A stretch of 13,833 nucleotides of DNA from an uncultured Rhodocyclaceae bacterium. Its GTDB lineage: Bacteria > Pseudomonadota > Gammaproteobacteria > Burkholderiales > Rhodocyclaceae. Below, piece by piece: positions 1 through 12,000 of this stretch (the stretch's first letter is position 1; each line of letters begins with the position of its first letter). A model generated the notes under the pieces. The model was not told the origin of the DNA. It did no database searches and worked only from the letters and a program-made list of their open reading frames with translations. The stretch is from positions 1 through 13,833 of the forward strand of contig CALAGF010000316.1 in NCBI GenBank assembly GCA_937892345.1. The letters are read 5' to 3'. A program made the position numbers and the translations under genes.

Positions 1-3000
1 AGTGGCGCGGCCAGCATGCAGGTGCGTGGCGTTGAAAGCGTCGTCGGCAGCCAGCATGACGACCTGTTCAAGGTGACGGTCAGCGACGCCGTCGGCAATG
101 CCTATGACGGCGGTTCCGGCGGTAATGACCGCCTGGATTACAGCGCGCTCACGGAAACCTCGCCCATCCTGGTGCAACTGCAATCGACCGGCAATGCCAG
201 TATTACCCGCACGGTGGCCTCGGTGAACTACCAGGATGCGGTTCAGCGTATCGATACCCTGACTGGGACAGCCGGTAACGACACCGTCAAGAGTCTGGTT
301 GCCGGATGGACGGTGCAGGCCGGCGGCGGTAGTGCTGACTTGCTTGATCTCAGCAAACAGACGGGTGGCAGTAATGAAACCGGCGATTTGCTGGTCAGCT
401 TGCGCGCCGGTACGGCCAGCAAGACGGGCGTCAGCATGGCCATTTCAGGTTTCGAACAGGTGTACGGCGGCACGGGTAACGATACCTTCCGCGGCGACAA
501 CGAAAACAACCTGTTCGATGGCAAGGGGGGTGTGAACTGGGCGGATTACTCTCAGGAAACGCTGATCGGCATCAATGCCAACCTCGCCACGAATCTGGTG
601 ACCGGCTATGGCGAAGATACCCTCGTTGCCATCAACAACCTGCTGGGATCGCAGCGTGCCGATTTCGTGACGCTGGCCGGCGCTGCAGCCAATAACGTCA
701 TCGATACCAAGGATGAGTACGATACGGTGACCTACGCCGGTGCGACCGACAAATTGTCGATTTCGCTGGCCTCGGACATGGCAACCGGCACGTCAACCGT
801 GACCAGTAACGGCAGCCAGATCGGTACCGATCAACTGATCGGCGTTGAAAAAATCGTCGGCGGCGGTAATGACGATACCTTCTATCGTTTTTCTGCTATC
901 GACATTGATGGTGGCACTCAGGGTAGCAAGGGCGATACCGTCAACTATCAGGGCGACAACGCGCTCACGGTGAACCTCCACAGCGGAACTGCAACCGACG
1001 GTACCGCGGTGACCCAGCGTCTTGCCAACATCGAAAACGTGGTCGGTACCGACAACAATGATTTGATTATTGGCAATGCCTCGGCGAATTACCTTGAGGG
1101 TGGCGCAGGCGATGACGTGATCAAGGCATCGTCAGGGAATGCCAACGACAACGATACGCTGGATGGCGGTGTGGGCACCGATGAGGCCAGTTATGCCGAT
1201 GTGAGTGCCGGTATTACCGTGGATCTGCTCAGCAGCGCCAATGGCACAGCAACGGCCAATGTTTCTGGTGGCGCCCATGTCGGCAACGACACCCTGTACA
1301 GCTTCGAGCTCATTTCCGGTTCTGGCAGCAACGATCTGTTCAAGAACCTTGTGGGCAGCTACGAGCTGCGTGGCGGCGGCGGTCTTGGCGATACGCTGGA
1401 TTACAGCAATGAAACTGCTGCGCTGTCGATTGACCTGGGCAATGTCGTCAAGGATATCGGCAACACCCGTCAGCAGACGGTCAGCGGTTTTGAATATGCG
1501 ATTGGCGGCAGTGGCGCCGATACCTTTGCGGGCAATGCGGCCAACAACAAGTTCACCGGTGGCGATGATCTGGGGGTGACGGATGTCACCAGCTACAGCG
1601 GTGTCGAGTCCCGTCTGACCATCGATCTGATCAGTGCCGGCTCGGCAACCGTGGTCGGGGGAGCTGCCGTGGGCACCGATACCCTGATCGGTATCGAAAA
1701 GATCGTGGGTGGCAATCTTGCTGACACCTTCCGCGGACTGGTGGCCGGCTTCCAACTGGAAGGCGGCGACGGTGCTGACGAGGTCAATTTCACCGCAGTG
1801 ACCGATGCCGGGCAGTCGATTACGGTCGACATGGCGATCGACCGTGTTTTGTGGACCACCAGCGGCAGCAACTACACCCAGACCATTACCGGTATTGAAA
1901 ATGCAACCGGCGGCAGCGGCAACGACCTGTTCTTCGGAAACGCACAAAATAACGAGTTCACCGGCGGTGCCGGTTCGGACACGGTGAGTTACACCAGCGC
2001 GGCCGAAGCACTTGTCGTCAACCTGCAGAGCGGGATCGTGACCGGCGGTGCCCAGGTCGGGCTGGATCGTCTGTACAGCATTGAATATGTGATTGGCGGC
2101 AAGAGTGGCGACGAAATGATCGCCGCTGCCACCGGCAGTTCAATGGATGGCTACGAGGGCAACGATACCCTCAAGAGCGGTCTTGGCAACGATTCGCTGA
2201 TCGGTGGATTGGGTGAGGACACGACAGATTACGGTGCGGTAGCCACGGGTCTCAGCATTTCCTTTGCCAGTGCCACGCGTGCCACGGTGATCGGTCATGG
2301 TAGCGACACACTGGACACCATTGAAATCATCAAGGGCGGTACAGGAGCGGATACCTTCGCTGGCATGCAAGGTACCTTGTATCAGTTGTACGGTGGGATC
2401 AATACCGACTTGCTGGATTACACGGCCTTGGGCGGTACGGCGGTTACGGTCAATCTGGCCGATAACCTGGCCCAGTCTGCGGCTGGCGGCGTGCAGCGGA
2501 TTTACGAAATTGAAAACGTCACTGGCGGAGCCGGGAACGACAAATTTACCGGCAACAGCCAGGACAACCTCTTTACCGGCGCCGCAGGGGCCGATACCTT
2601 TGTTGGTGGCTTGTCCGGGCAGGGAAATGACAGCTTCCGCGGTGGCAACGATGCCAATATCGATGTGGCTGATTATTCGGGTGCGCCCTCAAACGCACCG
2701 CTGACCATCAAACTTGCGCCCAACGCGGGGGGAACTGCCACCGCGACCGTCAGCGGTGACGGGGTCGACAACGATACGCTCTACGAAGTCGAAAAAATCA
2801 TTGGGGGCTCGGGCAACGATACGGTCATTGGCCTGGTCTCGGGCTATCGCCTCGATGGCAGCGCCGGCGATGCCGATTTGCTGGATTACAGCCAGAATTC
2901 TGATCTGTCGCCCAATAACACGGCGGTGACGGTCAATCTCGAGAGCGGTAGCGTGGCCTGGGATGCCGGCAGTGGCAGTGCTGTGCAGCAAACCATTGCC

Positions 3001-6000
3001 GGATTCGAGGCAGCCAAGGGTAGCGGTGGCGACGACTTCTTCCGAGGCAACAGCAATAACAACAACTTCAATGGCGGTGCCGGTACCGATACCCTCAGCT
3101 ATACCAATATTGAGTCGGCATTGATCGTCGACCTGAATGCCGGCAAGGCCTTTGGCCAGGATATCGCCACCGACCTGTTAACCAGCATTGAAGTGGTGAT
3201 CGGCGGCAAGGGCAACGACAGCATCATCGGCGGCACCTTTGCCTCCGGCACACAGGGCAATGATCTGCAAGGCCGCGAAGGCAACGATACGCTGCTCGGC
3301 AGTGTAGGGGCTTACAACGATACGCTGGATGGCGGCGACAATCTGGATACCGCCGATTACCGCACGGTTACTGGCGTCGCCCTGACGGTGACCTTGCAGT
3401 CGCAGACGACGGCACAGGTCGTGGGCCGCGGGACCGACAGCCTCGTGAATATCGAGGAAATCAAGGCTGGACAGGGTTCGGATGAGTTTGTGATTGGTGC
3501 CGGCTTTACCAATGACCCCGCGCAACCGATCACCTTGGACGGACACGACGGCGTGAGCGACCAGATTGACTTTGGCGCGCTATCCGCTGCGGTCACCGTG
3601 AATCTGCAAACGCATGGTGCGACATCCGGCAGCAATATTGGTCTGCAGCTTTTCAACATCGAGCGGGTTAAAGGCTCGGCATTTGCCGATTCGCTCAGCG
3701 GTGACAGTGCCGCGAATTCTCTATATGGCCTTGCCGGTGCGGATACGCTGGCAGGCGGTGGCGGCGATGATTTGCTCGACGGCGGCAGCAGCAGCACGCT
3801 GGGCATTGCGGATACCGATGTGGCCGATTTCGGCGCGGTCAGCAATGCCAGTTCCCTCACGGTTAACCTCAAGGCGGTGGGTAGTGCCCAGGTGATCGGC
3901 TCCGAGTCCGCCACCGATACGTTGGTCAGTATCGAAAAAATTGTCGGCGGCAAGGGGGGCGATCTGTTCAACAACCTCCAGTCCGGCTTCATTCTTGATG
4001 GCGGTCAGGGCATCGATCGTGTGGATTACTCGCTGACCAATACGGGGGCAGTGAATACCAAGGCGGTTACGGTCGACCTGTGGAGCACGACAAAAACGGC
4101 CTCCTGGGATAGTTCCGTCCAGCAGACCCTGATCGGCATTGAAAACGTCTGGGGCGGCGGCGGTGCCGACTTCTTCAAGGGCACCGACAATGTGGCCAAC
4201 ATCTTTGATGGCCAGGGCGATGTGGATACCGTCAGTTATGTGGATGTGTCGCAATCCATTCTGGTCGATCTGTCGCAGAACACCGCTTTGGGCGCACAGA
4301 TTGGCGCCGACACGCTGCTGCACATCGAAAATGTGACTGGCGGCAGCGCCAACGATTCCTTGCAAGGGGATGCTGAAAACAACCTGCTGAACGGTAGCGC
4401 AGGTAATGACACCCTGATTGGTGGCGGGGGCGACGATACGCTGGATGGTGGTAGCGGTTTGGTGGATGTGGCCAGCTACGAGCTGGTTGCGGCCGGCGAA
4501 AAGCTGACGGTCAATCTGGTTTCTTCAAGCGATGCCACAGTCAGCAGCAACCTCTCCTCCGGTGGTATCGGCACCGATACCCTGCTCAATATCGACCGCA
4601 TCATCGGTGGCAAGGACAGCGACCTGTTCAAGGGTTTGGTCCATGGTTACACCCTGGATGGCGGTAGTGGCAGTGAAGTTGACACCATCGATTACAGCAG
4701 CGTGACCAATGCGACCAACATCACCGTCAACCTGCAGGCCAACAGCGCCAACAACGGCGTTTCTGGCGGGGGACTGATCCAGCAGGCGTTGTACAACATC
4801 GAGAACGTGATTGGTGGTGCAGGCAACGACCTGATCTCGGGTGATCTGCACGACAACAGTTTCAAGGGCGGCAAAGGCGACGACATCCTCGTGGGTGGCG
4901 GCGGAGACGATACCCTTGAAGGGGGTGACGGCATCCTGAACAACGTCGACTCCGGTTACGACATCGCCGATTACAGCAGCGTTTCCGGCAGCACCCCGCT
5001 CACCTTCAGTCTGAAGACCGCCGATTCCGCCGTGATGACCAGCACCGGTGCGGAAGCGGGCAACGACATCCTGCTCAAGATCGACGAAATTCGTGGCGGT
5101 TCGGGGACGGACACCTTCCAGCATCTGGTTGCGGGCTATACCCTGGACGGCCGGGGCGGCGACAATCAGGTCGATTATCGTCAGACCGCTGCGGGTGCCA
5201 CAGAAACCACCAATGTCACGATTGATCTGCAAAGTGCCACCAACAAGACGATCTGGAACGGGACAAGCAGCCAGATCCTGCGCAACATTCAAAGTGCGCT
5301 GACCGGTTCCGGCAATGACGTTTTCCTGAACGGGGTGTCGTCCAACCTGTTTGATGGCGGCCTGGGCAATGATTCGGCCTATTACACCGCAGCCACCTCG
5401 GGTCTGACCATTGACCTGGCTGCTCAAAGCGGGCGTGGTGCCGGTATCGGCGACGACACGCTGATTGCCATCGAAACCATTTACGGTGGCGAAGGCGGCG
5501 ATGTCATCATCGGGGATGCCAATGCCAACCTGCTGGTGGGCTATCTGGGCAATGACACCTTGCGTGGCGGCGCCGGCAACGACACCCTGCGTGGTCGTGA
5601 TGATGCGGGCGATGTGAGCGGTACTGCAGACACCGTGACCTACGGTGCCGTGGCTGCCAGCCTGGCTGTGGCGACCGCGCTTACAGTGCAACTGCAGTCT
5701 GAAACGCTGGCCAGCGTAGTGGGTGATGGCACCGATCGACTTGAGTTCATCAATGTGATCGTCGGTGGCGCGGGGGTCGATACCTTCAAGGGCTTCGTCA
5801 ATGGCTACGCACTGAACGGTGGTGCCGGCAATGAGGCTGACTGGTTGCAGGTCAATCGCGATGGCAGCAACAACCTCTGGACGCGGAATACGACGGTCAA
5901 CCTGGAAACCGGGGTCATTTCGAGTACCGATGCGGGCGCCAACGCCGTGAATCTGCTCGTCCAGCGTGTCGAAAATATCCTGACCGGGACCGGCAACGAC

Positions 6001-9000
6001 AGCTTTATCGGCAATGCATCGAACAGCGTTTTCGATGGCAACGACGGTACGGATACCATGAGTTACAGCGATGTCGTCTCTGCGGTGACGGTCACGCTGG
6101 CCGTTGCGCCCGAGGGCGGGACGGTGACGGCAACAGCAACGGCTTCCGGCAACGATATCGGCAACGACAGCTTGTATAGCATCGAACTGATCCAGGGAGG
6201 CAAAGGGGCTGACAGCCTGGTTGCGGCGAATACCAGCGGCGTGATCGGCGGCTTCTCGTTCGAAGGCGGTTCCAACACCGATATCGCTGACTTTTCTGCC
6301 TTTGGCAGCGGTCCTTTGACGGTCAACCTCAACAGCAACCGGGTTTCCGGAGGCGGTGGGACGCTGACCATTTCCGGTGTGGAAAATGTACTTTCCGGCG
6401 CGGGCGACGACACCTTTATCGGTGATCCGGCCGACAATCAGCTGGATGCCGGCAGCAATACGGCAACGACCACCACGATTCGCGGGGCAACGGCGACCGA
6501 TCCGGGTTGGGGCGGCGATTGGTTGACCTTCGACGGTGCAGGGGCCGGTGTTGTAACGGTGAATATCGGCAGCACCTTCACGACGCCCGCCAGCAGCGAG
6601 TTCACCGGCGAGCGGGCGAACGGTCGTGGGGCGGATACGGTCCTCGGTTTCGAGCACGTGAAAGGCTCTGCCAGTAACGACACCCTGATTGGCAGTGACG
6701 GCAACAACATTCTGATCGGCGGTGGCGGCAGCGGCGACGAAGTTTACGGTCGCGGCGGTAATGATTACATCGTTGCCAATGGTCTGATGTACGGCGGTAG
6801 CGGCAACGACACGATGCTGGCTGCAGCGGATGCCAACAATACTTTTGTGGGTGAGGATGGCGACGATTCCATCGTCGGAGCCAACGCTCGTGATGGTTTT
6901 GTTCTGGGCGCCGGCAATGACGTCATGGATGGCAAAGGAAACACCGCAACTGCGATTGCTACGGTCGACGGTCAGGATCGGGTCGATTACGCAACCTATT
7001 ACGATGCGGCTGCGGGCGTTGCCATTACCCTGAATGCTTCGTCGGACTCTGCGACCGGGCTGGGGGCGCAAGCCATTGTGATGGGCGGCGGGGATGTGGG
7101 TTCCGACACCCTGAGCAACATCGAGTATCTGATCGGTAGCAACAATGGTGCTGACACGGTTTACAACTTCCAGAACAATTATTGGCTGGCAGGCAATGGG
7201 GGCGTTGATACGCTCAATTTCTCGACACTGACCAACGATGCAACGGTCGACCTGCTCAACTGGAATGTTTCTGTCAGCGGCCAGGGTAGCTTGCGTGCCT
7301 GGGATTTCGAGAATGTGCTGACCGGTTCCGGCAACGACCTGTTCTATGCGAACAGCGCCAGCAATGTCTTGAGCGGTGGCGTCGGGGCGGATACCTATCG
7401 GATCAACCCCAACGTCACGGTCAATATGACCGGGCACTTGATCAGCACCGCCTCGGCAACAACGAGTGGTTCGGGGCAGGGCAGCGATCAGCTCAACGAC
7501 ATCGAGTCCATCCGCTTTGCGCAAGGCAGCGATACCTTCTCCGGCCTGGTCAAGGGATACACGCTCGACGGCGATCTGGGCTCGGACGACTGGCTGGATC
7601 ACAGCATCGTCTGGACCAACGCAAGCACCAGTGTGGCGAATGCAACGGCTGTGACGGTGAATCTGACTGCCGGCACGACGACTTGGGACGATGGTGGTTC
7701 GCAAGTCAGCCTGAGTTTCAGCAATATTGAAAATGCCAAAGGCAGCGATGGTAATGACCGTTTCACCGGAGACAGCACCTACAATCGATTCGAGGGTGGC
7801 CTGGGTAACGACGTCGCCGATTACAGCAGCGCTTCAGCAGGTCTCAGTTTTGCCGTCTTGACTGCCAATGCCTCCAACGATGGCACTGCCACGGTGGTGG
7901 GCTTGGGTGTTGCCGCCGATACCTTCGTCGGTATCGAGCAATTGGTCGGCGGCAAGACGACCAATGACAGTTTCACCGGCTTCTTTGGCGGTTATACGCT
8001 GGATGGCGGAGGTGTCGGAGAGAGCGGTTCGGATTGGGCCATCTATACGGCCAGCACGGTCGCACTCACCGTTAACCTGCTGACCGGACGCGCAACGGAT
8101 GGCAGTGGGCTGGGTTCGAGCACGCAAACCTTGAGTGGTATCGAGAATTTCTCCACAGGTAGCGGCAACGATCTATTCAAGGGCAACGCAGCAAACAACC
8201 ATTTCAATGGGGGCGCAGGCCTGCAGGACAAGGTCGATTACAGCAGCGCGACCAATGCCCTGACCATTGATTTGAGCCTCAATTACGCCCAGGGTGGCGC
8301 CGAGGTTGGCATCGATCAGTTGTACAACATTGAATACGTCGTGGGTGGCGCCGGCAACGACAGCTTCTGGGGTACGGAAGCGGACAATCTGTTCGAGGCC
8401 GGCAATGGCGTTGACCAGATGAGCTACAGCAATCTGGGTGCTTATGCATTGAACATCGTGCTGGATGGTGCCAACGACAAGATTTTCGTGACGGAAGGGG
8501 TTGATGGTACGGCGGGCACTGACACGCTGGTCGGATTCGAGGTGCTGGTGGGTGGTGCAGGCAACGATTCCGTTGGTTACGCTGTCTCGGGCTGGTATGA
8601 CGGACTGGTGCTCGATGGCGCTTCAGGTAGTGCAGACAGTCTGGATCTATCCGCTGTGGCGACCGACACCGCCAAGGGGGTAGCCTTTGATCTGAATACC
8701 AGCTTTACCGATGCGCAAAGCGGGCTGACCAGCCTGGGCCGTGTGGTCTACAACACGGAAACCATGTTCGTTAAGAACATCGAAGCCGTGACCGGTGGCG
8801 CTGGCGATGACAGTTTTGCCGGGAGCGTGGCCAATGAGTTTTTCCATGGCGCCGGGCAAAGCACCCTGGCTGGCGGCGGCGATGTGCTGGATCACCGCAA
8901 TGCCGGTAGCGGCATTAGCCTCTGGATCAATTACGGTACGCTGGATGGCACGGTGTACGGTTTGTCCACCGGTACGACAGAAGGTACTGACAGCTTCGAC

Positions 9001-12000
9001 GGGATTGAGCGTTTCCTGCTGTCCAGCAACTATGCGGATACCTATTATTTTGCCAATGGGGTCTATCCGGCAACGCCCAAGAACTTTTACATTGATGCCG
9101 GTGATCAAGGCGGTGCGGGTAACCGTGATGTGGCGTCTTACCACTGGTCGTCGAGTGCATTGAGCGTCAATCTGAGCTTGAATGCCGGAGCAACGACAGC
9201 CGTGATTCAAGGTGTTGGTGGCGGCACCAAGGTGGGAACCGATACCCTGCTGGGCTTCGAAGACTTGACCCTGACCGCAGATGCTGTGGGCAGCACGATC
9301 AGCGGCCTGGCGAACGGCATGCGAATTGATGCCACGGGTAACGGTGATACCGGTGCCGCAGCAGACTGGCTGGATTTCGCCTCGGAATCCACGGCTTTGA
9401 ATGTCAATCTGACCGGTGTGCCGACCGTGACCTGGTCTGGCGGCAGCATGCAGGTTTCGTGGTTTGAAAATGTGCGGACCGGTTCCAACAGCGACACCAT
9501 CGTTCTGAATGGCGGCTACGCCAGTTCGGTGGACGGGGCCGCGGGTAGCGATACGGCAGATTTCAGCCAGTACGGCAGTGGCATTTCCGTCACTTTGGGC
9601 GCGTCGACCGCAGTCAATACCCTGGTTCGCTACGGTGCCTTGATCGATACCCTGCTCGGGATCGAGAGTATTACCGGCAACGCCGGGACGGATACCTTCG
9701 TTGGCTTTGCACACGGTGTGAGCATCAACGGGGCATCGGGTTCGGCTGATCGCCTCGACTTGTCCGGCGTCAGCCTGGGGGCCGCGACCGGGATTGTCGC
9801 GGACCTGACGGGTACGGCAAGTTTCGGCAGTTCGGTGATGGGTTTGGCGGGGATTGAATCGATTCTCGGCAGTACGGGCAACGATACTCTGTCGGGCGCC
9901 ATCGGGACTCGCGAAACCCTGAACGGGGGCAGCGGGGTCGATGACACGGTAACTTACGCGGGGCAAGCGACCGCACTCACCGTGACGCTAAACAATGCCG
10001 GCTCGGTGACGGTTGAAGCCAGCAGCGTGACGGATTATCTGTATAGCGTTGAGCACATCATCGGCGGTAGCGGTAATGACACCTTTGTCGGCGCGATGGA
10101 CAGTGCTGCAGGGGCAATCAATGCCAATTTCCTGCTCGATGGCGGATTGGGGACCAACCGCCTGGATATGACGGGGCACACCAAGGTATCCACGTATACA
10201 TTGACCGGCAGCGCGAACGGTAGCCAAACCCTGGCGACAACCGTGGGCGGCACGGCGGCTACCATGGCCTTTACCAATATCCAGTACATCCGGGGCAGCA
10301 ATACGCAGGTCGACACCTTCAACACGCAGTTTGGTACCGGTATGACGCTGCATGGAGGCAACAATGATGGCGATATTCTCGCCTTGCAGACGGCCGGGGG
10401 TTACACGGTCAATCTCGCGGCGGGTACCGTCAGCCTGACGGGCAGTTCGGGCACCATGTCGATCATTGATATCGAGAAGGTCCGCAGCTTCAATGGCAAC
10501 TATGCCGATCTGTTCATTGCGACCACCGGCCCCAACGAATTCAACGGTTATCTCGGTACGGATACCCTGGATTACTATCAGGGCAATGGCACCAACCTTG
10601 CCGGCATCAATCTGACGGTCAACCTGACCGCCGCCAGTGGTCTGGTGAATGGTTGGGCGTCGACGGATACGCTGCTCGGTATCGAAAACATCATTACCGG
10701 CAAGGGGGATGACATCTTCCTGCTGACCAACGATACGATCGCCAGCGATCTGGATGGCAGGGACGGTGCCGATACCGCGAGCTATGCCGCGAGTGGCGTA
10801 GCGGCTACGGTGACGATGACCTCAGAAGTATTGGCAACCGGGCAAACGGGTTCAACGGTCGATACATTGCGCAACATCGAAACCTTCATTGGTACGAGTG
10901 CTGGTGACAGTTTCCGGGTGAATGGCGGTAGTGGCTACAACTTGGATGGCGGTGCCGAGGGCGATCTGCTTGATCTGTCAGGCTATGCGCTGGGCGGCCT
11001 GGCCGCCGGCCAGTTGCTGACGGTCAACCTGAATAATCTGGGCGGTTTTGCGCGCTTCAGTGATGGCAGTACCACGCCAGTCACCATGACGCTAAAAGGG
11101 ATAGAAAACGTCACCGGTACGGCACGGGATGATTACATCATCCTCGATGCGCAGGCCAACAGCGTGAATGGCGGTAGCAGCGGGGCTGACACGGCTGATT
11201 TCAGCCATGCCGGCGCAGGTTCGCCCGTTGTGGTTGATTTGACGACAGGCAATGCCACGGTGGGCGGCGTGGTCGATACCCTGAGTGGTATCGAAAATCT
11301 CGTCGGCGGTAGCGGCAGCGACCTGTTCTACGGTCAACTCTCCGGTACGACCAATAATGTGTTCGACGGTGGCGCAGCCGGTGCTGACGAAGTGAGCTAT
11401 GCCAAGATCAGTTCGGGCAGCGAGTTTGCACGGATCACCTTGAATGTCGATGGTTCAGCTACTGTCATCGGCTCCGCCGGGACCAGCGGTGCGATCGGCA
11501 CCGACACGCTGCGCTCGATTGAAGTGATTTCCGGTACCGGCACATCTGCCGGAGGTATCGGCGACAGCTTTATCGGTTTCTACACGGGCTATACCCTCGA
11601 TGGCGGTGTCGGTAGTGATGCCCTGGATCTGGGCGCAAGCAGCAGCACTTATACCGTCAGCCTGGGGCTGACCGACGGTTACGTGCGCGTGGGTGCCCTG
11701 GGCAGCAACAGCATGCTGTTGAAGAACATCGAACGCATCATCACCAGCACCGGCAATTTCGACGATTACGTTTATGCCGGTACGGGAAGCACGGCAAATT
11801 ACATCGATCTGGGGGGGCAGTCCATCGAGGATGCCGTCGATTACGGTGCGCTGACCAGCCCGATTACCGCCAATCTGGCGACCAATACCGTCACCATGAC
11901 CGGCCGGGTCGATACCTTGGTCGGCGTCGAGTATCTGGTGGCTGGCCAGGGCAATGACTCGATCACTGGCAATGCCAGCGACAACAAGCTCTTTGGTGGC

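Larger units (their letters stand above)
3187..4323 (+). repeat. Higher-order block 3 (five units, X-B-X-B-A)
   Basis: Anchors are at 3187, 3451, 3658, 3931 and 4138. Both X units, at 3187 and 3658, carry calcium-binding nonapeptides. The B unit at 3931 reads SGFILDGGQG. The last linker has Trp codons at 4081 and 4105 and a Val-Gln-Gln-Thr-Leu run before the A unit IENVWGGGGADFF. The unit order matches the next block position by position. The block is 1137 bases long. Confidence 0.65.
4324..5469 (+). repeat. Higher-order block 4 (five units, X-B-X-B-A)
   Basis: Anchors are at 4324, 4591, 4798, 5080 and 5287. The X units at 4324 and 4798 each contain GGGGDDTL. The B units at 4591 and 5080 share GYTLDG. 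The last linker has Trp (codon at 5254) and Ser-Gln before the final A unit. The anchor glutamate is replaced by Asp in both B units (NIDRIIGG, KIDEIRGG) and by Gln in the A unit. The block is 1146 bases long. Confidence 0.65.

Noticed and set aside
16..18. An in-frame ATG near the left edge as a possible gene start
   Set aside because: It sits inside a repeat unit (MQVRGVESVVGS), the frame is already open before it, and there is no ribosome binding site, signal or promoter in front. The gene continues upstream.
490..498. An Arg-Gly-Asp tripeptide, as in cell-attachment sites
   Set aside because: It is a chance variant of the A-unit motif F-x-G-N (FRGD here, FRGN near 3046), not a separate conserved RGD element.
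2297..2704. Shorter + strand frames in other phases, for example 2297-2704, 1205-1579 and 8795-9163
   Set aside because: They lie inside the continuous frame +1 and give Arg/Pro/Ser-rich, low-complexity translations typical of out-of-frame reading of high-GC DNA.
4525..7704. A 1059-residue open frame on the minus strand, looking like a giant antisense gene
   Set aside because: It is aligned codon-on-codon with the + strand gene. Antisense stops there need TTA, CTA or TCA in the sense frame, and these are rare codons in this high-GC gene; the antisense frame ends exactly at one of the few TCA codons (4525). Its own repetitiveness mirrors the sense repeats.
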